A stretch of DNA of 64,000 nucleotides from Magnetospirillum molischianum DSM 120 (GTDB lineage: Bacteria > Pseudomonadota > Alphaproteobacteria > Rhodospirillales > Magnetospirillaceae), in assembly GCF_000294655.1 (NCBI RefSeq), contig NZ_CAHP01000015.1:45398-109397 (forward strand), written 5' to 3'. A model generated the notes under the pieces. That model ran no database searches and had not been told where the DNA came from. It worked only from the letters and a program-made list of their open reading frames with translations. A program made the position numbers and the translations under genes. Every line of letters starts with the position of its first letter. Position 1 is the stretch's first letter. Shown here piece after piece: positions 8,358 through 17,954 of the stretch.

Positions 8358-9206
8358 TCAATTATGCCCTCCCCCCTCGGCCTTTTTCTCCTTCTTTTCC
8401 TTCGCTGCCTTAGGGGATTTCCCTCCCTTCTCCAGCGCTGGATCGCGCACCTGTTCCGGCTTCAGAAACATAGGCAATGGCTTCAGCCATTCCGATGCAT
8501 CACTGGCACGCTCCGCGACGGCAAGACGGCCATCGGACGACGAAATCATTGCCGCTGACACCGAAGCCAGAACACGGCGACGGTCCTCGTCACTACCGCC
8601 TTCGGCGCGGACAGCGAAAGCGGCACGAATAGGCAGAGCGGCATCGGGGCCATTGGGACGCAGCTTTACCATCCACTCCGCCTTGCGCGTGGTCTCGTCT
8701 AGCACGCCCTCATGCACCATCACCTCCTGATCGGCGGCGAATATCCCAACGGCGTAACGAAGCAGAACGCCCGGCGGAGCGGAAAGGCGCAGCCCCAGCG
8801 GCACCAGAGTTTCGCCATGGACCACCAACTCACCTTCGATAGCATAAGCCAAACCGTCCGCTCCGGGAAAGCGGGCGATTTCGTCACCAAAGTTTAAACT
8901 GGCTTGGTTCGAATGAGACCACCCCCGCGCAATTTCTTTGCGCTGGAGAAACCGCTCGACCGTGCGACGCAGCGGATGGAAGAGTTCGTCATCGGTGGGG
9001 GTAAAAGAGTCCCGTTTACGCGGGGCTGGCAGCAAGGCAATTGCCTCGATGCTGAAGGGCGCAAAACCATCGCGAACTGGGGCATGATCGACCATAACAA
9101 ACGAATCGACGTGAACGGGAACGATGGGAGCATCCGCGGCAAGGATCGGAAAACAGGTGGCGAACAGGCTCACACTGGCCAGAATCGCCATTTTAACAAC
9201 GTTCAT
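8358..9206 (-). CDS. Secreted protein of unknown function with Lys-rich tail
   Basis: 282 residues from the ATG at 9206, with GAGAGG upstream. Residues 1-23 form a signal peptide (ILASVSLFATCFPILAAD). The mature part is mixed alpha/beta without a motif I recognise; the last 35 residues are Lys/Glu/Ala-rich. It probably sits in the periplasm or envelope. Its position just upstream (in transcription order) of a small membrane protein may mean a shared envelope role, which is only inference. Codon use matches its neighbours. Confidence 0.65.
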   Translation of the reverse strand: MNVVKMAILASVSLFATCFPILAADAPIVPVHVDSFVMVDHAPVRDGFAPFSIEAIALLPAPRKRDSFTPTDDELFHPLRRTVERFLQRKEIARGWSHSNQASLNFGDEIARFPGADGLAYAIEGELVVHGETLVPLGLRLSAPPGVLLRYAVGIFAADQEVMVHEGVLDETTRKAEWMVKLRPNGPDAALPIRAAFAVRAEGGSDEDRRRVLASVSAAMISSSDGRLAVAERASDASEWLKPLPMFLKPEQVRDPALEKGGKSPKAAKEKKEKKAEGGGHN

Positions 9207-9277
9207 GCCGCAGCCTCTCTTCACCAAACAAAGCCGTCATATTGGACGCACGCGTAAGGATTCAACTGCGGACAGAA

Positions 9278-9937
9278 TCATGGCTGATCGTTGGGATCAA
9301 GTGCGCTTTCGTACACCTCCACCCCGTCGTCGCTCTCGTCATTAATTTCGGGCAGAGTGTCGATCAATGCCCCGCCACCAAAAGCCCGATTACCATAAGC
9401 TCCGGCTGTAGCGTTGGGATCGAGGAGACCGGCCGCCTCAAGATCCTTGATCCCCGGCAAATCGGAAATCGTTTCCAGGCCAAAATGGTCGAGAAACGTA
9501 TCGGTAGTTCCCCAGGTCAGCGGCCGCCCCGGTGTTGCCCGCCGCCCTCGCGGCCGGATCCATCCGGCAGAGAACAGGATGTCCAGCGTCCCCTTCGACA
9601 GCGTAACACCCCGCACTTCCTCGATTTCTGCGCGGGTCACCGGCTGGTGATAAGCGATGATCGCCAAGGTCTCGACTGTGGCGCGCGACAGCTTACGCTC
9701 TTGCGACCGCTCGATCTGCAAGCGCCCGGCCAGATCAGCGGCAGTACGAAACGCCCACCCCTGCCCGCGCCGTACCAGTGAGATACCGCGCCCAGCATAC
9801 AGCCCTTCCAACTCGTTAAGAAGAAGGAGGAGATTGGCTCCGTCAGGAAGATAGGCGGCAAGTGTGCGTTCGCTGACCGGTTCTCCCGACGCAAAAATTA
9901 CCGCTTCGACGAGCCGCAAAAGATCCGGATCAGTCAT
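9278..9937 (-). CDS. scpB: Segregation and condensation protein ScpB
   Basis: 219 residues from the ATG at 9937 (MTDPDLL). It shows the ScpB winged-helix tandem: LLRLVEAVIFASGEPVSE at the N-terminus, TVETLAIIAYHQPVTRAEIEEVRG, and TTDTFLDHFGLETISDLPG. ScpB partners ScpA as the kleisin/kite subcomplex that bridges SMC heads for chromosome condensation and segregation. The gene overlaps the end of scpA by eight bases, indicating translational coupling. The acidic, disordered C-terminus is common in alphaproteobacterial homologues. Confidence 0.95.
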   Translation of the reverse strand: MTDPDLLRLVEAVIFASGEPVSERTLAAYLPDGANLLLLLNELEGLYAGRGISLVRRGQGWAFRTAADLAGRLQIERSQERKLSRATVETLAIIAYHQPVTRAEIEEVRGVTLSKGTLDILFSAGWIRPRGRRATPGRPLTWGTTDTFLDHFGLETISDLPGIKDLEAAGLLDPNATAGAYGNRAFGGGALIDTLPEINDESDDGVEVYESALDPNDQP

Positions 9938-10754
9938 AATTTTCTTCGGTCTCGTCGCTGTCCTGGCGTTGCCCGGCGCGGACATAGATCGGCGAATAGG
10001 CAGGGCCATCCTGACGGAGGCACAACCGCCCCTGCCGGGCCAGTTCGAGCGCAGCGACGAAAGTCGAGGCCATCGCCGATTTCATCTTCAGCGCATCCCC
10101 CTCAAGCGGTGGCAGATAGGCCATCAGAACCGACCAGTCGGGCAAAGCCCCGATCCCCAGCATCGCTTCGAGCCGAGCCAGCGCATGTTCGACCGACCAC
10201 AGATCGGCCGCTTCAACCGTCAGCACCGTCACCGAACGCCGGGTAAGATAGTCGGCATACACTTTAAGAAAATCGTAAAAACCGAGGTCGAAAACCGGGC
10301 GGTCAACCACCACGATTCCTTCGGCCGCACCGGGACCGAAAACATCACGCCCTAACCGTGGACCGGCGAACAAAAGCTCCCCTGCATCCTGCATCGCTTT
10401 AAGACGACGCAGGCGAAAAGACAGTGCCTCGGCCTGTTCTTCAGGACTTGATTCATCGCCGGGATCGGGGTCAGGCTCGGGAAGCAGAAGCCGCGATTTC
10501 AGATAGGCCAGCCAAGCCGCCATAACCAGATATTCCGCAGCCAGATCAAGCTGGTTTTTACGGATATTATGAATGAAATCAAGGTACTGATCAGCAAGCT
10601 TTAGAATCGACATCCGGCTGATATCGACTTTTTGCTCGCGCGCCAACTGAAGAAGAAGATCAAGCGGGCCTTCCCAGCCATCGATATCGAGTAGCAAGCG
10701 CTCTGCCACGGGGCGCTCTGCATCGACCTCCTCTTCGACGGCGAATGACTCCAT
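9930..10754 (-). CDS. scpA: Segregation and condensation protein ScpA
   Basis: 274 residues. The kleisin N-terminal signature is present (DIDGWEGPLDLLLQLAREQK and ISRMSILKLADQYLDFI), followed by AAEYLVMAAWLAYLKSRLLLP and a C-terminal winged-helix segment that binds SMC (STFVAALELARQGR). It forms the SMC-ScpAB condensin with the overlapping downstream scpB. It lies six bases after the M50 protease gene stop (10761), within the packed dgt-to-scpB run. Confidence 0.95.
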   Translation of the reverse strand: MESFAVEEEVDAERPVAERLLLDIDGWEGPLDLLLQLAREQKVDISRMSILKLADQYLDFIHNIRKNQLDLAAEYLVMAAWLAYLKSRLLLPEPDPDPGDESSPEEQAEALSFRLRRLKAMQDAGELLFAGPRLGRDVFGPGAAEGIVVVDRPVFDLGFYDFLKVYADYLTRRSVTVLTVEAADLWSVEHALARLEAMLGIGALPDWSVLMAYLPPLEGDALKMKSAMASTFVAALELARQGRLCLRQDGPAYSPIYVRAGQRQDSDETEENYD

Positions 10755-10760
10755 CCGACG

Positions 10761-11441
10761 TCACCCCTCCGGCCCCAGAACCCCCAGCAATCCCTTGGCA
10801 ATCGCCCGAACCGGGCCGTCAACCAGCCACCCGAGTAGATCGAGATCAATCCCCACAGCATTACCCAGCATCGGCAACAGGAACAGAAAGCCAAGCACCA
10901 GGAGGATACCAAACCGCTCCAATCGCGCCAATTGCACCGCAAGCGGCCATGGGAGCAATCCGGTCAGCACCCGCCCACCATCAAGCGGCGGGATCGGAAG
11001 CATATTGAAGACGGCCAGCAAGAGATTGATATAAATTGCATTTTTAAGATTTTCAAACAGCCAGACCTGGGCTGGATCTGGCACGAACGGGATCATCCAA
11101 AATCCGACCACCGCCAGGGCCGCCAACAGAATATTGGCAGCAGGACCAGCGGCGGCGACAACGATCATTCCCAGCCGCAATGGCCGCAACCGGGAAAAAT
11201 CGATTGGCACCGGCTTGGCCCAGCCGAACATGATTCCTCCGACGATCACAAGAAACGCGGGAAGGATCACCGTTCCAAAAGGATCAACGTGGCGCAACGG
11301 GTTGAGCGAAATCCGCCCCATACGTTCGGCGGTGTCGTCGCCCATAGCCCGAGCGGCGTAGCCGTGCGCAGCCTCGTGCAATGTTACCGCCAGGATCACC
11401 GGCAAAGCCCAGACGGCGATCCCCGACAGAACATCGTTCAT
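10761..11441 (-). CDS. Site-2-type membrane zinc metalloprotease (M50 family)
   Basis: 226 residues, almost entirely membrane-embedded. The zinc motif HEAAH lies at about residues 22-26 and the second metal-binding motif NMLPIPPLDGGR at about 146-157, both inside hydrophobic segments as in M50/S2P proteases of the YwhC/Rv-type minimal family (no PDZ domain). It probably cleaves a transmembrane substrate; the target cannot be named. Located between nagZ (overlapping by four bases at 11438-11441) and scpA, an order common in alphaproteobacteria. Confidence 0.92.
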   Translation of the reverse strand: MNDVLSGIAVWALPVILAVTLHEAAHGYAARAMGDDTAERMGRISLNPLRHVDPFGTVILPAFLVIVGGIMFGWAKPVPIDFSRLRPLRLGMIVVAAAGPAANILLAALAVVGFWMIPFVPDPAQVWLFENLKNAIYINLLLAVFNMLPIPPLDGGRVLTGLLPWPLAVQLARLERFGILLVLGFLFLLPMLGNAVGIDLDLLGWLVDGPVRAIAKGLLGVLGPEG

Positions 11442-12472
11442 TGGGCGGCTCGTGCCAGAAGAGCTTCAATCCGATGTGCGGCAAGGGCTGTGTCGAACGG
11501 CTTCGGTGTCCGCCGACGGGCCTCTGCCCGCGCCAGTCGCTCCAACGCCCGGTCAGTCAGCGGTCGGGCCACGCTGGCCACCGCCTGCATCTCGCTCATC
11601 ACGCCATTACAGTGAAGAACAATGTCACACCCCGCATCGAGACTGTCGTCGGAGCGATCCTCGAACCGCCCACCTAACGCCTTCATCGACAGATCGTCCG
11701 ATAAGAGGACACCATCAAAGCCCAGACGGCGACGAATGACTTCGCCGATCACGATAGGCGAGGTCGTCGCCGGGCGATCGCGATCGAATGCGGTATAAAC
11801 AACATGAGCCGTCATCCCCCAAGGCGCATCGGATAAAGCGCGGAATGGGATGAAATCGTTAGCTTCCAAACTCTCGGCCGACTCATCAACGACCGGCAGA
11901 TCGACATGGCTATCGACGGTGGCCCGACCATGACCGGGAATGTGCTTGACGACTGGCAGCACTCCCTCGTCCAGCAATCCGTCCGCCACCTCGCGGGCCA
12001 GATCGGCCACCATCGCCGGATCGGTGCCATAAGCACGATCGCCGATCACATCATGAGCCCCCAGAACGGGCACATCGAGCACCGGGGCGCAATCGACATC
12101 AATGCCGAGATCGGCCAATTCGCGGCCGATCAGACGGAAATTGAGTCGCAACGCTTCTTTCGCTGCAACGATGTCGCTTTCCGCCAGCGCGGCAAACGGC
12201 GCGCCCGGTGGCGCCTTGCGCCAATGGGGGGGCTTTAGCCGTTGCACCCGCCCCCCTTCCTGATCGATCAGGACCGGTGCGTCGGCACGACCGACCGAAT
12301 CGCGCAACGACTCGACCAGCGCACGAACCTGATCCGGCGTGTCAATATTGCGACCAAACAGGATAAATCCCAACGGATTGGTCGCGGCGAAGAGGCGGCG
12401 TTCAGCCTCGGTGATCGCCAGTCCGGCACAACCGAGAATCAAGGAAGCCGGGGGCTGTCTATTTTCGGGCAA
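11438..12472 (-). CDS. nagZ: Beta-N-acetylhexosaminidase NagZ (TTG start)
   Basis: About 344 residues, family GH3. The active-site and fold motifs are clear: GFILFGRNIDTPDQVRALV, LIDQEGGRVQRL, and KHIPGHGRATVDSHVDLP, which carries the catalytic His/Asp loop. It removes GlcNAc from anhydromuropeptides in cytoplasmic peptidoglycan recycling. The start is taken at TTG 12472: AGGGG lies seven bases upstream, and this gives a normal NagZ N-terminus a few residues before LILGCAG. Longer reading lies inside the SPOR gene. The start overlaps the end of the SPOR gene (12459) by 14 bases. Confidence 0.92.
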   Translation of the reverse strand: MPENRQPPASLILGCAGLAITEAERRLFAATNPLGFILFGRNIDTPDQVRALVESLRDSVGRADAPVLIDQEGGRVQRLKPPHWRKAPPGAPFAALAESDIVAAKEALRLNFRLIGRELADLGIDVDCAPVLDVPVLGAHDVIGDRAYGTDPAMVADLAREVADGLLDEGVLPVVKHIPGHGRATVDSHVDLPVVDESAESLEANDFIPFRALSDAPWGMTAHVVYTAFDRDRPATTSPIVIGEVIRRRLGFDGVLLSDDLSMKALGGRFEDRSDDSLDAGCDIVLHCNGVMSEMQAVASVARPLTDRALERLARAEARRRTPKPFDTALAAHRIEALLARAAQ

Positions 12473-13466
12473 CGATACACCCCTGGTTACGACGGGTAAG
12501 GTCTGCACATATCTGGCGGGCGGATTGTTCGTCGAGACCACCAGCTCGGATGCGCCAATACACGCCCTTGCCTTCCAGTTCAACACGAACGATGTCCGAC
12601 TTCAGCCCCCCAAGAAGATCGGCATAGGTTTTTTGAATGCGCGCCCATTCCTTATCGGCAAGATCGGCAGCGCGAACAGCCCCCAGCTGGACGACGAAAT
12701 CTCCCCCGCCAGTACGACGGACAGGGGCGGGAGCCGGAACGACATTGGCAACCTGTGCCGGAGTAATGACCTGAGGCTTCGAGGCAGGCACGGGCGGCGG
12801 TGCCTTGGCGACAGGCGCGGGGGCAGCGGCAACAGGTGCGGCAGGAACGGCCGGAGCGGCGCGGGTCTGAACCGGCTGATAAGACGAGGCTGGCGGCGGC
12901 GGGGCCAGTGCCGAGGTCGCAGGAAGCGGCGATGTCGGTGCTGGTGCTATTGCCACGGGAGCCGCTGCTGGAGCAACAGCCTGAACCGGAGGAGCTACCG
13001 AAGGAATTGCCTGAGCAATGGGTTGAGAATTAGCGACTGGAGCCTGCGGCAAGGTCAGAGTTTCAGTTGGAACTGCCGAAGGACGAGGGGGCGCCTTGGG
13101 GCTTTCGGGCGGCGGTAACAGCCGCTCGACCCGTCCATCGGTTTCCGAACCAGATTCCATCCGCTCGTAGACCAGCTTGTCCTGGTTGGGAACCTGCATT
13201 CCACCACGATCGTCAGGACGCATTTTGAACGGACGGTCTTCGGCCTTGATTACCGGAACGCCGTCCCCCGCTCCCTTGCGCCCACCGATAAAGTGCAGCC
13301 CGACCGCGACGATCGCACCAACCGCCACCACAGCCGCCACAATCGTGACGATCCCGCGCAGGCGATGACCTGCGCGGGCTTCGTGAGAATCGGCATCGGC
13401 GTCGTAACGTTCCGGGATGATGTCCAGAATGTCGCGATCGTAATCGTCGCTGGGACGCAAGACCAT
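12459..13466 (-). CDS. SPOR-domain membrane protein
   Basis: 335 residues from the ATG at 13466, just after the argS stop. There is a cytoplasmic basic N-terminus, one TM helix (IVTIVAAVVAVGAIVAVGL, about 40-58), and a long Pro/Ala-rich linker of about 130 residues that could span the periplasm. The C-terminal SPOR domain (about 255-335, FVVQLGAVRAADLADKEW to ARQICADLTRRNQGC) binds denuded septal peptidoglycan glycans. The probable role is cell division or wall remodelling, which suits its neighbour nagZ. The low-complexity linker generates long open frames on the other strand that are not genes. Confidence 0.9.
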   Translation of the reverse strand: MVLRPSDDYDRDILDIIPERYDADADSHEARAGHRLRGIVTIVAAVVAVGAIVAVGLHFIGGRKGAGDGVPVIKAEDRPFKMRPDDRGGMQVPNQDKLVYERMESGSETDGRVERLLPPPESPKAPPRPSAVPTETLTLPQAPVANSQPIAQAIPSVAPPVQAVAPAAAPVAIAPAPTSPLPATSALAPPPPASSYQPVQTRAAPAVPAAPVAAAPAPVAKAPPPVPASKPQVITPAQVANVVPAPAPVRRTGGGDFVVQLGAVRAADLADKEWARIQKTYADLLGGLKSDIVRVELEGKGVYWRIRAGGLDEQSARQICADLTRRNQGCIVARK

Positions 13467-13467
13467 G

Positions 13468-15222
13468 TCAGCGCATTTCCTCCATGGGCTCAACACCGAT
13501 GATGCCGAGACCCGAGGCAATCACCAGAGTCACCGCCCGCAACAATCCAAGCCGGGCCACGGAAAGCTCGCGGTCGGCCTCAATCAGGAAGCGCAACCGG
13601 GAATCATCCTTGCCCTTATTCCACAGACCGTGGAACGCGGCGGCAAGATCGTAAAGGTAGAACGCGATCCTATGCGGCTCGTGCGCTTCGGCGGCGCTTT
13701 CCACCACGCGGGGCCATCCCGCAAGCAGCCTGATCAAAGCAAGCTCGGCCGGGTCGGTCAAGCGCCGCAAAACACCGGGTTCCGGAACCAGCGTAAGCGG
13801 ATCAATCTCGGGCCACATCTCGGAAGCATGGCGCATCACCGAGTAACAGCGGGCGTGAGCGTACTGAACATAGAACACCGGGTTATCGCGGCTTTGTTCC
13901 AGCACCTTATCGAGATCGAAATCGAGATGAGCGTCGTTCTTGCGAGTCAGCATGATGAAGCGAACAACGTCGCGCCCCACAGCATCGACCAAATCACGCA
14001 GTGTGACGAAGGTCCCTGCCCGCTTGCTCATCTTATAGGGCTCGCCGCCCTTGAGGAGATTGACCATCTGGCACAACTTGACGTCCAGAGCGCCATGACC
14101 GCCGGTCATCGCCGCAACAGCCGCCTGCATCCGCTTGACGTAGCCGCCGTGGTCGGCTCCCCAGACGTCGATCATGACGTTGAAGCCACGACGGTATTTG
14201 TCGAGGTGATAAGCGATGTCAGACGCAAAATAGGTCCAGGACCCGTCAGACTTCTTCAGCGGACGGTCAACATCATCGCCGAATTGAGTGGCACGGAACA
14301 GAGTCTGAGGACGGGGCTCCCAATCGTCGGGCAATTTACCCTTCGGCGGCTCAAGCACGCCTTCGTAGATCAGTTCCTTTCCGGTCAGGAACTGTTCAGC
14401 CGCCGTAACCTTGCCCGCATCAACCAGACCGCGTTCCGAGATGAAAACGTCGTGACGGACACCCAGAGCAGCCAAATCGCTCTTGATCATTCCCATCATT
14501 GCATTGACGGCAAAATCGCGGAACAGCGGAAGCCACTCCGACTCGGGCGCGGTCTGGAAACGAGGGCCATACAGCCGGGCCAATTCCTCGCCCGAGGCCT
14601 TCAAATACTCGCCAGGATACAGACCTTCTGGGATTGCGCCGATATCCTCGCCCAGTGCCTCGCGGTAACGCAGGTGAACCGAACGCGCTAGCACATCGAC
14701 CTGCGACCCGGCATCGTTAATATAATATTCGCGGGCAACGTCGTGACCGGCCTTGCTTAACAGCGAAGCCAGAGCATCACCGACCACAGCGCCACGGGCA
14801 TGGCCAACATGCATCGGGCCGGTCGGATTGGCCGAAACATATTCGACATTGACGCGGAGCGAATGGCCGATGTCGGATTCGCCGTAGCCGATTCCCTCGC
14901 GCAGAACGTCACCCAGCCGCTCGGCCCAGAAATCGTCGGACAGACGCAGATTGATGAAACCGGGACCGGCGATCTCGGCCGCCATCACTGCCGGATGGAC
15001 GCGCAGTTCGGCGGCCAGCTTCTCAGCCAGATCTCGCGGCTTAACCCCAGCGGGCTTGGCCAGAACCATCGCCGCATTGGTGGCAACATCGCCATGCGAC
15101 GTCTCGCGCGGCGGCTCGGCCGTGACGCGGCTGGTATCGAGGCCGGACGGCAACGCGCCGGCAGCGGTCAAACGGTCGAGAGCAGCAACGATTTCGTCGT
15201 GAAAGTACCGGAACAGATTCAT
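13468..15222 (-). CDS. argS: Arginyl-tRNA synthetase
   Basis: 584 residues from the ATG at 15222 ([10 protein letters not shown]). Class I synthetase with the HIGH-type motif in [25 protein letters not shown], the ArgRS N-terminal additive domain, and a C-terminal DALR anticodon-binding region. It charges tRNA-Arg. An upstream in-frame extension to 15384 lacks conservation and overlaps dgt, so it is rejected. First or early gene of the argS-SPOR-nagZ-M50-scpAB run, about 120 bp downstream of dgt. Confidence 0.97.
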   Translation of the reverse strand: MNLFRYFHDEIVAALDRLTAAGALPSGLDTSRVTAEPPRETSHGDVATNAAMVLAKPAGVKPRDLAEKLAAELRVHPAVMAAEIAGPGFINLRLSDDFWAERLGDVLREGIGYGESDIGHSLRVNVEYVSANPTGPMHVGHARGAVVGDALASLLSKAGHDVAREYYINDAGSQVDVLARSVHLRYREALGEDIGAIPEGLYPGEYLKASGEELARLYGPRFQTAPESEWLPLFRDFAVNAMMGMIKSDLAALGVRHDVFISERGLVDAGKVTAAEQFLTGKELIYEGVLEPPKGKLPDDWEPRPQTLFRATQFGDDVDRPLKKSDGSWTYFASDIAYHLDKYRRGFNVMIDVWGADHGGYVKRMQAAVAAMTGGHGALDVKLCQMVNLLKGGEPYKMSKRAGTFVTLRDLVDAVGRDVVRFIMLTRKNDAHLDFDLDKVLEQSRDNPVFYVQYAHARCYSVMRHASEMWPEIDPLTLVPEPGVLRRLTDPAELALIRLLAGWPRVVESAAEAHEPHRIAFYLYDLAAAFHGLWNKGKDDSRLRFLIEADRELSVARLGLLRAVTLVIASGLGIIGVEPMEEMR

Positions 15223-15343
15223 GGTGTCGATTTCGCTGGGAAAGGTTGGGGGCCAGGATCGTGCCACCACCGCCCGGTCCTGTCCATCCCCGTCACTTCG
15301 CGAGGGGGATGAAGAAGCGTTCAGGGCCTGATATGGCGCTCTT

Positions 15344-16561
15344 TTAAGGCTTTTCCTGGAGGTCGAACATCCGCCGATGCTCATCGAGAGCGAAAAGGTC
15401 GGTCATTCCGGCGATATAATCGCCTACAACGCGTGCGGTCCGGGGGGTTCCCTCGCCATCGGTCAGGCGATGCCATTCCGGGGGCAGGCATTCCGGCTCG
15501 GCCCACATCAGGCGGAACAGTTCCTTGACTACCCGCCGCCCTTTGCTGGTCATCCGGTTGACACTGAAATGCCGATACATATGGGTGAACAGAAAGCCGC
15601 GTAGGGCGGCATCGTTAGCGCGCATCTCTTCCGAAAATGCCACCAGCGGACGCCCAAGATGGCGAACGTCGTCGGCGCAAGCAGGCCGAAACTCGGCAAT
15701 GCGGCGGCGTGTCTCCTCGGTCAGATCGAGAATCATAATTCCAATCATCCGCCGCACCACCTCGTGGATGTACAGCGACGGTTCGGCGTCGGGGAAATCG
15801 GCGCGAACCTGATGGAACAGCGGACCAACCAGAGGCAGGTCATCCAGATCGCGGATCGAGAACAAACCGGCTCGCAATCCATCGTCAAGATCATGGTTAT
15901 TGTAGGCGATATCGTCGGCCAGCGACGCAACCTGAGCTTCGGCACTGGCATAGCTGTCGAGACCGAGATCGTGCAGTTCGGCGTATTCGGCAATGGCGCG
16001 TGGTAGCGGCCGCTCCTTGCCTTGGGCTAGGGGGCCGGTCAGTGGGCCATTATGTTTGACCAACCCCTCCAGCGTCTCCCAGGTCAGGTTCAGCCCATCG
16101 AAAGAGATGTAGCGGCGCTCCAGTCGCGTGACGATCCGCAGCGATTGGGCATTGTGGTCAAAACCACCGAATTCATGAAGAACCTCTTCCAGGGCATCCT
16201 CGCCGGCATGGCCGAACGGGGTGTGACCGAGATCGTGCGCCAGGGCCAGCGCCTCGGCCAGATCTTCGTTCAGCCCCAGCATCCGGCTGACAGACCGGGC
16301 AATCTGCGACACTTCAAGAGAGTGGGTCAGCCGGGTACGGTAGTTTTCGCCCTCATGATAGACGAAAACCTGGGTCTTGTATTGCAGGCGGCGGAAGGCG
16401 GCAGAATGGATGATTCGGTCGCGGTCGCGTTGGAATGGCGAGCGGGTTGGGCTGTCCGCCTCATCATAGAGCCGCCCGCGCGTCTGCTCGGGACGGCACG
16501 CGAAGGGCGCGGGCAAACCGACGCCATAGGGGATCGAGCGTGGATCGGTTGTAGAACTCAT
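15344..16561 (-). CDS. dgt: Deoxyguanosinetriphosphate triphosphohydrolase-like protein
   Basis: 405 residues from the ATG at 16561 (MSSTTDPR). HD-domain phosphohydrolase with [16 protein letters not shown], the metal-binding [15 protein letters not shown], and [12 protein letters not shown], the typical dGTPase-like type 2 pattern. It hydrolyses dNTPs to deoxynucleosides and triphosphate, influencing dNTP pools. The start overlaps the stop of the upstream diguanylate-cyclase gene in an ATGA arrangement (16558-16561). Members of this subfamily vary in substrate, so dGTP specificity is not certain. Confidence 0.92.
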   Translation of the reverse strand: MSSTTDPRSIPYGVGLPAPFACRPEQTRGRLYDEADSPTRSPFQRDRDRIIHSAAFRRLQYKTQVFVYHEGENYRTRLTHSLEVSQIARSVSRMLGLNEDLAEALALAHDLGHTPFGHAGEDALEEVLHEFGGFDHNAQSLRIVTRLERRYISFDGLNLTWETLEGLVKHNGPLTGPLAQGKERPLPRAIAEYAELHDLGLDSYASAEAQVASLADDIAYNNHDLDDGLRAGLFSIRDLDDLPLVGPLFHQVRADFPDAEPSLYIHEVVRRMIGIMILDLTEETRRRIAEFRPACADDVRHLGRPLVAFSEEMRANDAALRGFLFTHMYRHFSVNRMTSKGRRVVKELFRLMWAEPECLPPEWHRLTDGEGTPRTARVVGDYIAGMTDLFALDEHRRMFDLQEKP

Positions 16562-17742
16562 GCTGGAGACACTACCTCCCGTGCGGGAACAAAGGCAATC
16601 CCCGCATCGTTCGGGGCCAGGATACAGCAATCGCGTCCAGCCGCCTTCGCTTGATAGAGAGCAGAATCGGCCCGCCGCATTAACGAATCCAGAGAATCGC
16701 CTTTGATAAAAGAGGCAATTCCAATACTAACCGTCCCGTTCACACAACGCGCGGATTCGTCCTGTGCATAGGTACGACGTAACCGGTCGGCCACAACCAC
16801 AGCCTCTTTGGCATCTGTATTGGGCAGCAGGGCAACAAATTCCTCGCCACCAAAGCGGCAAAAGCTGTCCTCGGTCCGCAGCGATGACTGAGCCAAGGCG
16901 GCAAAGCGGCACAGCAATTCGTCGCCGAAGGCGTGTCCACGCGTGTCATTGGCCCGCTTGAAATGATCGAGGTCGAACAGCAGCACAGTGAGAGGCTCGT
17001 TTGAGCGTTCTGCATGGGCAAGGGATTTACATGCGGCCAGACCGAAAGACCGCCGATTCAAAGCCCCTGTCAGCGGATCGGCGCTGGCCTGCCGTTTCAG
17101 GTCGGCATTGAGCCATTCCGAGATCAGAATCAACTGGGCAAAGGTGTTAATCAGAATATGGATAAATCCGAACAAATGAACGCCGACAATAAATGTAGCT
17201 CCCGAGAAGAAATCTGTAATGGTTTCCCCTGAAGACACATAAAAACGTATCGCATAGAAAAAAGAAAGGCTAAGATTTACCATACCACATATTCGACGAA
17301 CAAGAATGGGCGACGGGCCTGGACGCAACAGAAACCAAGCTGAAATCGCAGAAAAAATAGACGATATCGCCGACATTATCATTACGCGCGCTGAAATTGA
17401 TGGGTCAATATAAACGAAATAGGATAGAGCAACAGCAACAATAACAGTCAATACAAGACCTGGGCGCAAACTGCTCGGTCTTCCCACGAATTGCTGGAAC
17501 CCGGTGAGCAGAAACACCAGCGCCAACACGATCAAAGAGTTGGAAGCGACGACGCCCAGGAAATCCGGCAAGACTTCACGCGCGGCAGAAAAAAACATCC
17601 CGACCGCACCGATTGCGTTGCCGATCGCCCAGCGGGCAACGCCCGGAACGGGCAGGTTCTGCCTGTTCACCAGACAGAGTGCTCCAGCGGAGAAAATCGC
17701 GGTAAGGACAAGAGGCACAAGCAGGGTGCGGACATCTAGCAT
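16558..17742 (-). CDS. Membrane-bound diguanylate cyclase (GGDEF)
   Basis: 394 residues from the ATG at 17742 (MLDVRTLLVP). The first 200 residues hold about six hydrophobic TM helices with no recognised ligand domain. A GGDEF domain follows: DPLTGALNRRSF, the active-site signature GGEEF within CRFGGEEFVALL, and an RxxD inhibitory I-site (RTED) five residues before it. Catalytic residues are intact, so it should make c-di-GMP under product inhibition. Divergent from argC; ATGA overlap with dgt downstream suggests coupled translation. Confidence 0.92.
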   Translation of the reverse strand: MLDVRTLLVPLVLTAIFSAGALCLVNRQNLPVPGVARWAIGNAIGAVGMFFSAAREVLPDFLGVVASNSLIVLALVFLLTGFQQFVGRPSSLRPGLVLTVIVAVALSYFVYIDPSISARVMIMSAISSIFSAISAWFLLRPGPSPILVRRICGMVNLSLSFFYAIRFYVSSGETITDFFSGATFIVGVHLFGFIHILINTFAQLILISEWLNADLKRQASADPLTGALNRRSFGLAACKSLAHAERSNEPLTVLLFDLDHFKRANDTRGHAFGDELLCRFAALAQSSLRTEDSFCRFGGEEFVALLPNTDAKEAVVVADRLRRTYAQDESARCVNGTVSIGIASFIKGDSLDSLMRRADSALYQAKAAGRDCCILAPNDAGIAFVPAREVVSPA

Positions 17743-17904
17743 TGTAAGATCCGGCGGGACACGGCACGTTAATTCTGCCACGGCCTAAGAACAACCGCCT
17801 AAGGCATTTACGCCAACAGAGGATGTGCTCCCCTAAGGCTGCCCCCGGCAAGCAGCCCCATATGGGCGGGTTGTCGGCTGTGACAGCGGCTGGTATCGTC
17901 CAGG

Positions 17905-17931
17905 CCGGTTCGTACCGAATAGCCGAACCGG
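17905..17931 (+). promoter_or_regulatory. Inverted repeat in the argC leader
   Basis: A perfect 8-bp inverted repeat (CCGGTTCG 17905-17912, CGAACCGG 17924-17931) lies 24 bp before the argC start. It could be an operator or an RNA hairpin near the ribosome site. No T-run follows it. Confidence 0.35.
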
Positions 17932-17954
17932 ACGTTATATGATTGGGGAACGAG

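Noticed and set aside
12800..13118. Repeat-like plus-strand frames opposite the SPOR protein linker
   Set aside because: They mirror the Pro/Ala-rich linker of the SPOR gene and have no independent support.
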